This document shows, in pieces, positions 8,178 to 16,135 of a stretch of 24,888 bases of DNA. Each line of letters starts with the position of its first letter. Positions within the stretch are counted from its first letter, which is position 1. Source of the DNA: Melioribacteraceae bacterium (lineage in GTDB: Bacteria > Bacteroidota > Ignavibacteria > Ignavibacteriales > Melioribacteraceae). The DNA is taken from positions 1 to 24,888 of the forward strand of contig JALNXG010000058.1 of assembly GCA_023230485.1 (NCBI GenBank), read 5' to 3'. Made by a program: the position numbers and the translations under genes. Below the pieces are notes generated by a model, which was not told the origin of the DNA, ran no database searches, and saw only the letters and a list, made by a program, of their open reading frames with translations.

Positions 8178-9092
8178 ATGCCAACATTTAATTATACGGT
8201 CGATACGCAGCCGATGGCTGATGAATTAAACAGTGTTTCACGCCATGTAAATGGAACCACGGGGGCAGTTATTGCGATGCAATCTGCTGTGATAGCAGCG
8301 GAGAATAATGCCTCTGATCTTGTTTGTAATAATATTAATCGAGGTTTCTATTCTCTTATCCGTTCCCAAATTTCACAAAAATTGGCAAAGCTAAAAAGTG
8401 AAGTTGATTCCAATCTATTGCAGTTAGTGCAACAAAAGAAAGCACTCCTTTCCATTAAGAACAGAATGGGAAAAGACTATGCTATGATCTCTGCTAGGTA
8501 TCTAAAACTTTTTAATTCTCTTAATGTGAATCTGAAAAACAGAGTTTTTGAGCTTGATAAACCAACTACCGATTTTGCATGCAAAGAAGTAGATAAGATT
8601 TCCAATAGAACAAAATACCTAACTGCCACAATCCCAATTTCACAATTGGAATCGATCTCCTTTAGTCAAAAAATAGTTTCCTCTAACGTAAAATGGAGAG
8701 GACGAAATGTTATTAATTCGATGAGAAGTTTTATTCACGAAATGAATATGCAAAAAAAACTAACCGACCAGATTTTAATTAATGGGATAGATTCTAACGA
8801 AAAGAGCATCTCTTACATTCCTATTCTTATTTATGAATGCAATAGGGATAAAAGTGATCACAAAAATTTAGATGTCGTGATTTCCGATGTTCTCTTAAAT
8901 AATAATACGAAAGCTGCCATCAAAAACAGAATCTTTAATGAATCAGCTCAATTAAATTGGAAAGATAGCAGCAAAGCAATGCCGGAAATCAGAAATGAGT
9001 TTAATAAATATCTTAACGCTTCGAATAGATCTCGAAGAGTGGTGGAATTAGCACAGAAATTATATCAATCAAATAAATATCAAACTATTTAG
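8178..9092 (+). CDS. Unrecognised helical protein, first of a tandem paralogue pair
   Basis: 304 residues from ATG 8178, without a clear Shine-Dalgarno. No known domain is recognised. After a short N-terminus (NYTVDTQPM) it becomes helical, with GFYSLIRSQISQKLAKL (about 55-72), then DYAMISARYLKLFNSLN and ELDKPTTDF (to about residue 133), which recur in the next gene. The C-terminal half is less conserved between the two. It has no signal peptide or membrane segment, so is probably cytoplasmic. It is 49 bp downstream of the L12-domain gene and 11 bp before its paralogue. Confidence 0.7.
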   Translation: MPTFNYTVDTQPMADELNSVSRHVNGTTGAVIAMQSAVIAAENNASDLVCNNINRGFYSLIRSQISQKLAKLKSEVDSNLLQLVQQKKALLSIKNRMGKDYAMISARYLKLFNSLNVNLKNRVFELDKPTTDFACKEVDKISNRTKYLTATIPISQLESISFSQKIVSSNVKWRGRNVINSMRSFIHEMNMQKKLTDQILINGIDSNEKSISYIPILIYECNRDKSDHKNLDVVISDVLLNNNTKAAIKNRIFNESAQLNWKDSSKAMPEIRNEFNKYLNASNRSRRVVELAQKLYQSNKYQTI

Positions 9093-9103
9093 ACGATAAT
9101 AAG

Positions 9104-10138
9104 ATGAGTTATAGAAGAAGTTATAGTCATACAGTATCCGAAACAGTATCTGTTCGTTATCCGGCATCGCAAAATGGGGGGACTACATCGGCAACAGTCA
9201 ATATTCCTATCTATGTTGATATAGATGTGGATACTGTCCCTTTTGATAATAGCGTTGGAAGATGCGAAAATAATATTAATTTACTTACCGGAGCCGTGAT
9301 TGCCACCGAAGCAGCCGAGATAAAATCAATCAATGATAATGCTAAGAAAGTTTCCAAAACACTTATTGGCGGATTTTTTAGTTATATAAGATCCGAAATT
9401 AGCCAACAGGTAGCGGAACTTTCTCAAAATGTTGAGGCGCAGCTCCTTCATCTTAAGGAATTGGCACAGACTACTCGCTCTAAGAAAAAACAGATGGAAG
9501 GCGATTACAATAGAATTACAGGTCGCTATATGAAAGTTTTTGAAGACCTTAATCATGAACTTTCAAACAGAATTAATGAATTAGATAAACCGACATTTAG
9601 TTTCAGAAAAATAACCGACCAACAAAGAATTAGAACTACGGATAATTTATTAGTAAATACCGTTACTGTTTTTGGACCGGAAAGTAATGGATTTAATACA
9701 AAAATAAGCACTTCATACACTAAGAAACACGCATTAGACAGCATTAATAAAGCACGATTATTCCTTATACAGCAAAAGAGTTTGAATGTAGTAATTAAAA
9801 AAAATACAATCAATGAAGATGCAGCCAATACTATTTTCGTGCCGGTATGTTTTATTGAAACGAGAAACATAAATAACCAGATAGATAAAAATATATCTGT
9901 AACCGATTTTTATCCGTCTCTTAATTCAAAGAGAAGTAAAGATGAATTAATCAGTAAGCTATCCTCGGACAAGGTAAAATGGAATGAAATAGCAAAAGAT
10001 GATGAAAAGAATTTAAATATCTTTTTTAATCTTGAGCTTAATAAAAGAGTGCCGGGGGGTGATCTTCATTCGGAAAGAGTAAAAGAAACGATCCAAAAAA
10101 TTGCAAAGATTAGTGCTATAAAAGTAATTAACGTTTAA
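9104..10138 (+). CDS. Unrecognised helical protein, second of a tandem paralogue pair
   Basis: 344 residues from ATG 9104. Homologous to the preceding gene product over about residues 65-165: GFFSYIRSEISQQVAEL, DYNRITGRYMKVFEDLN and ELDKPTFSF align one-to-one without gaps. It adds about 40 residues at the N-terminus, rich in Ser/Thr/Val and probably beta (YRRSYSHTVSETVSVRYP and IPIYVDIDVDTVPFD). No membrane segment or catalytic motif is visible. Retention of two diverged copies side by side suggests that they form a hetero-oligomer or bind different partners. Confidence 0.7.
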   Translation: MSYRRSYSHTVSETVSVRYPASQNGGTTSATVNIPIYVDIDVDTVPFDNSVGRCENNINLLTGAVIATEAAEIKSINDNAKKVSKTLIGGFFSYIRSEISQQVAELSQNVEAQLLHLKELAQTTRSKKKQMEGDYNRITGRYMKVFEDLNHELSNRINELDKPTFSFRKITDQQRIRTTDNLLVNTVTVFGPESNGFNTKISTSYTKKHALDSINKARLFLIQQKSLNVVIKKNTINEDAANTIFVPVCFIETRNINNQIDKNISVTDFYPSLNSKRSKDELISKLSSDKVKWNEIAKDDEKNLNIFFNLELNKRVPGGDLHSERVKETIQKIAKISAIKVINV

Positions 10139-10158
10139 TAACAAAAAAATAGAATACT

Positions 10159-11133
10159 ATGGAAGAATTAAAAGAGCTTCGGTTTAACGAAAATAATGTG
10201 CTTCTGAATAACAACTTAGTAAAAAGTTCAATCTTGCCCGAAAAAGCTTCTGAACTCGGAAGGACAATAACTATTCAAGGTAATACGGTTATTGAAGGGG
10301 CAGTCTATGCTCACAAATTAGAGATCCAACAGGGGGAAACCGAGATACGTGGAGCGGTTTTTACTCAATTGGAAATGTATATTAATAGCGATGCCACAGG
10401 GAATATCTCTTTTAAGAAAAGTGTTGGCTCAGCAAATTCAATTGTGGCAAGAGCACCGAAATGCAGTTTGACTTTTTATTCTGATATCAACGCCAAAAGT
10501 GTCACGCTATATAATGCTTTTGTTGCGGGCAGTATCTATGCGGATGATATAATTCTGCAAAACTGTGTTGTTATTGGAGGAGTTTTTGCCACTCAAAATA
10601 TTGAATTGACAAATTCAATTGTAGGAACTTTTAATAGCCCTTCGGTAAAAATAGCTCAACAGATTTTTCTACTTCTTCCGAGTGCTTTTTCAATTGAAAA
10701 AATCAGTTCTATCCCGGGTTCAAAATTTTTTAATCTTAGTCTGGCTGATCTTGGTTCACTTTATAAAGGGCTGCCTCAATCCCCTATCTCGGGTAAAATT
10801 GAGATAAATATCAATACCGATGAACTGAAGACAACTCTTTCGAATGATGAAATGCAAAAGACATTACGGAGTTATACAGTGATTGGGAAAGTCTTAGCCG
10901 CCGATCTATTAGATATGGATAAATTCCAAAATCATTTCTTGCTCACTGCTGCGAGTCTGGGTGCACAATTATTAAAGAATTACGATTTAGGAGTGAATCA
11001 GAAGGGGGAAACAATCCCATTAACATTCGAAAAATTAAGGGACTTTTTCTTTGATATTTTACTCGGTAAAATTGAAATTCAAGAAATTAGTGGTAAGTTT
11101 GATATATCAGACATAACGAATAAATTTAATTAA
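10159..11133 (+). CDS. Bactofilin-like beta-helix protein
   Basis: 324 residues. Residues about 30-165 form short repeating beta rungs with hydrophobic/glycine spacing (TIQGNTVIEGAVYAHKLEIQ, EIRGAVFTQLEMYI, FVAGSIYADDIILQN, CVVIGGVFATQNIEL), the pattern of bactofilins and related right-handed beta-helix polymers. A helical C-terminal part (about 230-324: DMDKFQNHFLLTAASLGAQLL and EKLRDFFFDILLGK) is not standard for bactofilins, which are usually shorter (about 120-200 residues). Bactofilins form cytoskeletal filaments on the inner membrane and help position peptidoglycan-modifying enzymes, which fits the transglycosylase gene that follows 22 bp downstream. Similarity was judged by eye only; a non-polymerising beta-helix is the alternative. 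Confidence 0.6.
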   Translation: MEELKELRFNENNVLLNNNLVKSSILPEKASELGRTITIQGNTVIEGAVYAHKLEIQQGETEIRGAVFTQLEMYINSDATGNISFKKSVGSANSIVARAPKCSLTFYSDINAKSVTLYNAFVAGSIYADDIILQNCVVIGGVFATQNIELTNSIVGTFNSPSVKIAQQIFLLLPSAFSIEKISSIPGSKFFNLSLADLGSLYKGLPQSPISGKIEININTDELKTTLSNDEMQKTLRSYTVIGKVLAADLLDMDKFQNHFLLTAASLGAQLLKNYDLGVNQKGETIPLTFEKLRDFFFDILLGKIEIQEISGKFDISDITNKFN

Positions 11134-11155
11134 ACACTAAACTGAATCTAATATA

Positions 11156-12538
11156 TTGAAAACTTGCCCGAAGTGTAATAAAGAATTTTCTGACGAAAAA
11201 AAGTTTTGCGGAGATTGCGGTGTTCAGCTTTCGGAATCCATTGAGAATAAACCGCCTGTAAAACCAAAGGTTAGGGTTGTAGTAAAACCAAAACTAAAAA
11301 AGCCATTGGAAGACGGACCTTCTTCGGATTCGTATGAGATACCACTTCCAACGGAAGAGATGGGTTCAGTAACATCTCCACCTCCGGAGTTTTCAAGATC
11401 ACCGCAGAGGAAACAAAACTCAGGATTTAATCCTCTATTCCTAATACCTGTAATCATGATCATTTTAATTGTTGGCGGTTATTTTATTTTCTTTAATTCG
11501 GACGAAATTGAATCGGCACCACCTGTGGTTCAAAACAATACAACAAATGAAACCCCTCTTGAAGAAACAGCAACAAACGAAGAAGAAATATTTAACGAAT
11601 ATCAGATTAATTATAAAGAGCTTGTTTCAAACTCAAACAGCTGGGAGCTTTCCACAAAATATATATTAGATGAAGAGGGCAATCCAAGAAATGATTATAT
11701 AGCCAATTTTTTAGATCAGCTTGGGACTCAAGAAGGTACAGGCACTCCTGTTTCAAGAAATGAATTTTTAGAACTGCTTAATGACTCACGTGCAAAAATT
11801 GTTTATGCTGATAAGTTGATTAAATATGCTACTCCCTTAAATGAAATGATTCAAAAAAAAGAGCATGAGGATTTTACAAAAGTATTTTTACAAGAAAAGC
11901 GTGTATTAGCCGGAATAAAATTCCTTCATGATTATAAGAATGTTCTTTCAGAAGTGGAATCGAAATATAAAATCCCGAGAAAAGATATTGTTTCAATATT
12001 AATGTGGGAATCGGGTCTCGGCGAATTTACAGGCAATTTTCAGATATTCAATGTGTTCTTAGGACAAATTACATTAATGGATTATGCTCAAGAATATTCA
12101 ATCAGACAGCTTAAAAATTCCGGTCAAGATAATCCATTAGATGATCCATCAAAAATGGAAAAACAAAAGAGGCGGCTCGATTTTAGAAGAAAGGATGCGG
12201 CAAAAAGCCTTGCTTCATTGCTTAGAATATGTAAATCCACGGGTCAAGACCCATTGAAACAGATCGGCAGTTGGGGTGGAGCTATTGGTTTTGTTCAATT
12301 TATGCCTTATAATTTAGTCTATGCAGTTGATGGCGATAGAAATGGGGAGATAAATCTTTTTGATTTTAATGATGCCATTTATAGTGCCGCAAATTATTTA
12401 GTGGAAGTTGGGCATTATGGAGATACAGAAGGAAGCAGACACCGAGCTATTTTTGCTTATAACCGAAGCAATGAATATGTTGATGGAGTAAAAGCCTATG
12501 CTGAGGCGATATGGACGAGATACAGCGCAGGTGAATAA
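11156..12538 (+). CDS. Zinc-ribbon, TM-anchored MltB-type lytic transglycosylase
   Basis: 460 residues. The start is a TTG: a stop lies 18 bases upstream in frame with no ATG between, and the zinc ribbon begins at codon 3. Order of parts: a cytosolic zinc ribbon (Cys4, 7, 18, 21), a Pro-rich linker, a TM helix (about 93-113), an acidic linker, then a periplasmic MltB-like domain. Its key features are the catalytic glutamate in WESGLG (Glu285), NFQIFNVF, the GSWGGAIGFVQFMP motif (371-384) and the EF-hand-like calcium loop DGDRNGEINLFDF (392-404), as in Slt35/MltB. Such enzymes cleave peptidoglycan between MurNAc and GlcNAc. MltB itself is a lipoprotein; a cytosolic zinc ribbon on a transglycosylase is unusual. 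Last gene of the operon; an IS remnant begins 18 bp downstream. Confidence 0.85.
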   Translation: MKTCPKCNKEFSDEKKFCGDCGVQLSESIENKPPVKPKVRVVVKPKLKKPLEDGPSSDSYEIPLPTEEMGSVTSPPPEFSRSPQRKQNSGFNPLFLIPVIMIILIVGGYFIFFNSDEIESAPPVVQNNTTNETPLEETATNEEEIFNEYQINYKELVSNSNSWELSTKYILDEEGNPRNDYIANFLDQLGTQEGTGTPVSRNEFLELLNDSRAKIVYADKLIKYATPLNEMIQKKEHEDFTKVFLQEKRVLAGIKFLHDYKNVLSEVESKYKIPRKDIVSILMWESGLGEFTGNFQIFNVFLGQITLMDYAQEYSIRQLKNSGQDNPLDDPSKMEKQKRRLDFRRKDAAKSLASLLRICKSTGQDPLKQIGSWGGAIGFVQFMPYNLVYAVDGDRNGEINLFDFNDAIYSAANYLVEVGHYGDTEGSRHRAIFAYNRSNEYVDGVKAYAEAIWTRYSAGE

Positions 12539-12555
12539 GGGTGTGTAAGTAATTT

Positions 12556-12691
12556 TGTGTAAATGGTTAAAGAAGACTTAGAAGCTAAACGTAGTGAGGC
12601 ATAGCCGAACGTAGCTTAGCTTCAGGAAAAGGGATAAATAATTCACAACTTCTATAACCAAGAAATGATTTATTATTATGGAACTTACACC
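12556..12691 (+). mobile_element. 5' remnant of the IS256-family element (copy B)
   Basis: Matches 1287-1433 closely, with a 13-base deletion in the leader and a few substitutions, up to GGAACTTACACC at the first codons of the transposase. There it joins unrelated DNA. Same orientation as copy A. Only about 135 bp survive, so it cannot transpose by itself. Confidence 0.75.
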
Positions 12692-12794
12692 ACAAATGCA
12701 GTCGAAGCACTACATCAGAGAGTCCCGGTTCGTTTATTTTTAGCTTAATTTCGGGATATTCTTTCAGTTCATCGGAAAGTTTTTGAAAACCCAT
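12692..12794 (-). pseudogene. Unidentified gene fragment abutting the IS remnant
   Basis: The minus strand reads MGFQKLSDELKEYPEIKLKI and on through NEPGLSDVVLRLH before entering the IS copy B sequence, with a stop six codons before the MGF methionine. Its composition looks like real protein, but I do not recognise the family. It may be an internal piece of a gene broken by the IS insertion and later deletion. Confidence 0.35.
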
Positions 12795-12820
12795 TTCAGT
12801 GAGAAGTTGAAAAATTTAAA

Positions 12821-12853
12821 AAGAAAAAGGGCTTAAAGAATATTTAAGCCCTT
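12821..12853 (-). terminator. Intrinsic terminator of the PRC-barrel operon
   Basis: Arms AAGGGCTTAAA (12827-12837) and TTTAAGCCCTT (12843-12853) pair over 11 bp around GAATA. On the minus strand the stem is followed by TTTTCTTTTTAAATTTT, a good U-tract, and it lies 74 bp after the stop of the PRC-barrel gene. Confidence 0.75.
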
Positions 12854-12926
12854 GAAGAATATTTGTTGGCTTTTTCGCCATTTAATTTCTCACGAAATGT
12901 AGTTGAGCCTTCTCGTGAATCTAGAA

Positions 12927-13451
12927 TTATTTAGTGTCCTCTCGATTTAAAGAATTATCAAACTCTTTACGATTATAAAATTCTTCATCGATAATCGCTA
13001 AATCAATTGCATCATTGCTAGTATAATGGCGGAACAACATAAATTCGTAATCACGATCGATTGCACTTCCACTATTGAACCGTTTTGCTTTGGCAAAAGT
13101 ATTATAGTTTATTTGGTTTGTAAGTACCTTCTTTTGCTCTTTATCTAAATTCACCATTCCAATCGGGACGATAAGGTGATCGTCTCCATCTTCGTTTAAG
13201 AATCCATGCACACCCTCACTTGCAGGAACTTGGTAAGTTTTGTAACCAATTTCTATCAAAGATTTATCCACTTCAACATCAAGATATACAACACGTTCTA
13301 AATGTTTATTAACCAATAGATTAGTTACTTTCCCAATGGTGCGATTCTCAGCATCTATTACATCCCAACCTCTCACATCATGATAATCGGATGCAACTTT
13401 ATAATCCGGAAGATCTTCTAAATAGTACAGGTTCTTATTTTTATCTGGCAT
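12927..13451 (-). CDS. PRC-barrel domain protein
   Basis: 174 residues. The region DVRGWDVIDAENRTIGKVTNLLVN (about 26-49), with the following VVYLDVEVDKSL, is the PRC-barrel fold found in photosynthetic reaction centre H subunits and in RimM. Here it is a stand-alone stress-type protein; the second half is charged and without a known domain. Cytoplasmic, with no signal. It follows the membrane-anchored gene by 23 bp and ends before a strong terminator, so the two form a bicistronic operon. The biochemical role of stand-alone PRC proteins is not established. Confidence 0.75.
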   Translation of the reverse strand: MPDKNKNLYYLEDLPDYKVASDYHDVRGWDVIDAENRTIGKVTNLLVNKHLERVVYLDVEVDKSLIEIGYKTYQVPASEGVHGFLNEDGDDHLIVPIGMVNLDKEQKKVLTNQINYNTFAKAKRFNSGSAIDRDYEFMLFRHYTSNDAIDLAIIDEEFYNRKEFDNSLNREDTK

Positions 13452-13474
13452 AATTTTTTCCCTTTTATAAATAT

Positions 13475-14077
13475 TTAATTCATTTTTTTGAGCAGGTCTG
13501 CTGCTTTAGCAAAGAAAGTTTTAACTTCATTTTTCTGATTAAGAGTAAGAATACCGGGCTTAATAGATTCCGAAGCATTTTTTAATTCTGTAACTTCGTT
13601 TGTCAATCCGGGATATTTTTCTTTTTGAATATTTTGCAATACGTTGGCTAAAATGTCATCTGCTTTTCTAATATTATCTGCATGTGTAGTTTCAAACGGG
13701 TCTTTAGTAATCATTTCTGCATATCCCTTCACCTTTTCTAAATCTGCCTGAACATCATATCCAACTTCTCCGGCCATAGCATTTGTAGCTGCGACTAATT
13801 TTAAAAGTGCTTCATTAGTATAAGCATGGTCAAGACTCATTTTATTTTTATCGTTTTCCACAAAATTTATGAATGCGATAACGGTACTATTATCTTCTTT
13901 TACACTTATGAGGTCTTTATCATTCTTATCCATAAGTTCAGATGTTTGGGGAGTTTCATTCATTCCCTCATCGTAATTATAAAATACCAGAAAATAAACA
14001 AGAAGTGCAATTACGATAATACCTAATAAAACCCATAGCCACGCCAGTTTTTTCTTTTCAATTTTTATTTCTGCCAT
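13475..14077 (-). CDS. Membrane-anchored helical protein of unknown function
   Basis: 200 residues starting behind GAGAGG. A single TM helix near the N-terminus (LAWLWVLLGIIVIALLVYFLVF, about 12-33) after a Lys-rich cytosolic leader suggests an inner-membrane anchor with the remaining about 165 residues in the periplasm. The distal part is helical with no recognised motif. It is the first gene of the PRC-barrel operon; upstream lie an AT-rich promoter region and the shared 45-bp element at 14169-14215. Confidence 0.65.
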   Translation of the reverse strand: MAEIKIEKKKLAWLWVLLGIIVIALLVYFLVFYNYDEGMNETPQTSELMDKNDKDLISVKEDNSTVIAFINFVENDKNKMSLDHAYTNEALLKLVAATNAMAGEVGYDVQADLEKVKGYAEMITKDPFETTHADNIRKADDILANVLQNIQKEKYPGLTNEVTELKNASESIKPGILTLNQKNEVKTFFAKAADLLKKMN

Positions 14078-14400
14078 AATAACCTCTCAAATAGTTTAAC
14101 ATTTTTAGCTGATAACTCGAAACAATTACTTCTTTTACTACGTTAATAATATATAATGTATATAAACGTTTTCCAATCGGTCATAGGGATGAAAAATGGA
14201 CTACATCTTTTGGATGAGGCAAGTCGTTAGACCTGCTATTCTAATCACTAAATTGTGGTTTTACAATAAAATTATTTGCAACAAAAGCTGTGACAATAGA
14301 AATTTATTATTGGAAAGATATGTTCCTTGGAAGAAAGATATCCAACATCGTGGTAACCGGATCATATAAATATTTTAAAAATCAAATGTGAAGAAGTGAT
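14078..14400. other. Gene-free promoter region upstream of the PRC operon
   Basis: No gene is seen. It contains an AT-rich stretch (about 14140-14170) that could hold the minus-strand promoter, and the conserved element at 14169-14215. The right half leads to the permease pseudogene. Confidence 0.5.
14169..14215 (-). promoter_or_regulatory. Shared 45-bp regulatory element, copy 1
   Basis: Read on the minus strand: TCCAAAAGATGTAGTCCATT, then TTTCATCCCTATG, then ACCGATTGGAAAA. Nearly the same string occurs at 14771-14818 and 18686-18732. It lies about 90-140 bp upstream of the operon at 14077, in the same orientation relative to the gene as the other two copies. A transcription-factor site is inferred. 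Confidence 0.6.
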
Positions 14401-14747
14401 ATGACAAAAGAAAATAAAAAAATGAGTTTCAATGCCACATGGTCGATGGCTGTGGGAGGAATAGTGGGTGGTGGAATTTTTTCAGTTTTAGGAGTAATTG
14501 GTTGGTGCAAAAACATTAATTCAGGAAAAAGAAGTTGCCTTATCTATTGCAGGAAAACAAGCTTTTGGTATTACAGGATTGATTTTGGTAACTATTGCAG
14601 CAGCATTTTCGACAGGCTCAGCCATAAATGCAACACTTTTTTCAACTGGCAGATTAATGGAAACAGTTGCCAAAAAATAAGATAATAACTCTTATTGGAT
14701 CTATTGCATGTTTGATAGCAATAACTCAGATATTTAAATTACTATGA
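14401..14747 (+). pseudogene. APC-family amino-acid permease pseudogene
   Basis: Residues 1-33 (MSFNATWSMAVGGIVGGGIF) are the first TM helix of an APC permease, including the conserved glycine-rich unwound segment. The frame is then lost. Another frame (14513-14680) encodes EKEVALSIAGKQAFG, then GLILVTIAAAFSTGSAINATLF and STGRLMETVAKK, which belongs to the middle of such permeases. A third frame to 14747 carries one last hydrophobic stretch (TLIGSIACLIAITQIF). Permeases of this family are over 400 residues, so there are at least one large internal deletion and two frame changes. Not functional. Confidence 0.75.
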
Positions 14748-14770
14748 CCAACATCGTATATATTGATCCT

Positions 14771-14818
14771 CACCCAAAAGATGTAGTTCTCTTTTCAATC
14801 CTTTGCCTTATTGAACAA
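14771..14818 (+). promoter_or_regulatory. Shared 45-bp regulatory element, copy 2
   Basis: CCCAAAAGATGTAGTTCTCT, then TTTCAATCCTTTG, then CCTTATTGAACAA. It aligns with the copies at 14169-14215 (opposite strand) and 18686-18732 without large gaps. It is about 120-165 bp upstream of the lipoprotein start. Confidence 0.6.
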
Positions 14819-14936
14819 TTCAAAATTCCATGATATTATAACATGGCGATAGTGAAGCCTTTTTGTTATTAAGAAAAACTCATTGGCTCACTATTAATAA
14901 TTAATATTTCAGTCTATTAAGAAAATGAGGAGTACC

Positions 14937-15371
14937 ATGAAAACGAAATATTTTATTGTATCGGTTATCTTACTATTTACGGGATTAGTTTATACCGGTT
15001 GTGAAAGCAATCGAGAAAATGTTAAGGATGCTAAAGAGGAAGTTGATGAAGCAAAGCAAGATTTAAGAGATGCTCGTGCTGAATATGACAAAGAATGGCA
15101 GCAATTTAGGACAGATTCTGACTTAAAAATTAACGAAATCCAAAAAAATATTGATGATTTTAAGGTAAAACTGAGAACTGCGAGTTCAACTTTTAAGACT
15201 AAATATGAAAATGAAATATTGTCCTTGGATGAAAAAAATACCAATCTAAAAGAAAGAATAAGCGAATATAATTTTCAAGGTAAAGATAATTGGGAAGGAT
15301 TTAAACGAGAGTTTAACCATGACCTTGATGCCGTTAAAAAAGCTCTAGACGATGTAATAAACCAAAAATAG
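14937..15371 (+). CDS. Coiled-coil lipoprotein of unknown function
   Basis: 144 residues from ATG 14937, chosen because GAGGAG lies 6-11 bases before it; an ATG at 14925 overlaps that site. A signal peptide with lipobox LVYTGC puts the acylated cysteine at residue 22, so the protein is exported and lipid-anchored. The mature part is almost wholly charged coiled coil (AKEEVDEAKQDLRDARAEYD and similar). No enzymatic motif. The TAG stop is followed in the same frame by 80 codons of a membrane protein. The upstream shared element suggests that it is regulated with the PRC operon and the glycyl radical cluster. Confidence 0.75.
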   Translation: MKTKYFIVSVILLFTGLVYTGCESNRENVKDAKEEVDEAKQDLRDARAEYDKEWQQFRTDSDLKINEIQKNIDDFKVKLRTASSTFKTKYENEILSLDEKNTNLKERISEYNFQGKDNWEGFKREFNHDLDAVKKALDDVINQK

Positions 15372-15614
15372 CAACAAGCATCTGATTTCTCTAAAAAGAT
15401 AGGACTTGTAATTTTATTTATCGGTCTGATACTGACTTTATATACCGGGTTTAATTATGTAACACGAGATGAAGTAATGGATGTGGGCGGTGTTCACGTA
15501 ATGATGGACAATAATCATTCTTCAAATTGGTCAACATTTATTGGTCTGGGAGTAATGGTAATCGGCGGTGTTATTTTTTTGGCCGGTAAGGAGAAATTAG
15601 TTTTAGCCGGTTGA
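15372..15614 (+). pseudogene. Two-TM small membrane protein frame without a start codon
   Basis: Eighty codons follow the lipoprotein TAG in the same frame. They encode KKIGLVILFIGLILTLYTGF, a loop with TRDEVMDVGGV, and a second helix (TFIGLGVMVIGGVIFLAGK), the layout of small two-helix membrane proteins common in Bacteroidota-type genomes. No ATG, GTG or TTG occurs before the first helix, so it has either lost its start (pseudogene), uses an atypical start, or is made by read-through of TAG 15369-15371. The sequence itself looks intact. Confidence 0.5.
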
Positions 15615-15784
15615 AACTGGAATGAGAAGTGATTAGGGTAAAGACGATTTTTACTTCACGGCCACTTTCGTACCCGGTGATATATGATATTGGCTGTTCT
15701 TTTACATGTGGAATCTAAAATTATAACCAGTTGTCGTCAAATTTTTGTTAACTAAAATCAACACATCTATAAAGGGAGATAATT

Positions 15785-16135
15785 ATGAATATCCAAATAA
15801 ATACTGGACATAATATTCAGGGTAATGAAGTTCTAATTGATAAGTTTAGCAGCACAATTAAGAGTGCATTAAGTCGAATTAGCGAACACATTACTAGTGT
15901 GGAAGTCCATCTGAAAGATGAAGATGGTGAAAAGAACGGTAAGAACGACAAACGCTGCATGATAGAAGCACGACTTAAAGGACGTCAGCCCATTGGAGTT
16001 ACTGACAATGCGGAGACCTTGAACGAGGCACTCGACGGTGCTATCGACAAATTAATAAATATGATTGAAAGCATCCTCGGACGTCAACGCGACCAAAGGA
16101 ATAACAAAACTAATCAAACCGAATCTGAAATGTAA
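15785..16135 (+). CDS. HPF/RaiA-family ribosome-associated protein
   Basis: 116 residues behind a good AAAGGGAG. The pattern MNIQINTGHNIQGNEVLIDK, then SRISEHITSVEVHLKDEDGE, then CMIEARLKGRQPIGV and LNEALDGAIDKLINMIE is the beta-alpha-beta-beta-beta-alpha S30AE fold of hibernation-promoting factors, which bind the 30S decoding region and stall ribosomes under stress. It is the short form, without the C-terminal dimerisation domain of long HPF. A loop richer in charge than usual (GEKNGKNDKR) lies between strands. 49 bp separate it from the next, functionally consistent gene. Confidence 0.8.
   Translation: MNIQINTGHNIQGNEVLIDKFSSTIKSALSRISEHITSVEVHLKDEDGEKNGKNDKRCMIEARLKGRQPIGVTDNAETLNEALDGAIDKLINMIESILGRQRDQRNNKTNQTESEM

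Noticed and set aside
1287..12691. A composite transposon carrying the seven-gene operon
   Set aside because: Both IS copies are left-end fragments in the same orientation and without right ends or visible target duplications, so they cannot define a mobile unit.
12585..12691. Minus-strand reading frame continuing across the IS copy B leader
   Set aside because: This part is the IS leader shared with 1287-1433, so only the portion from about 12692 to 12794 can be gene-derived.
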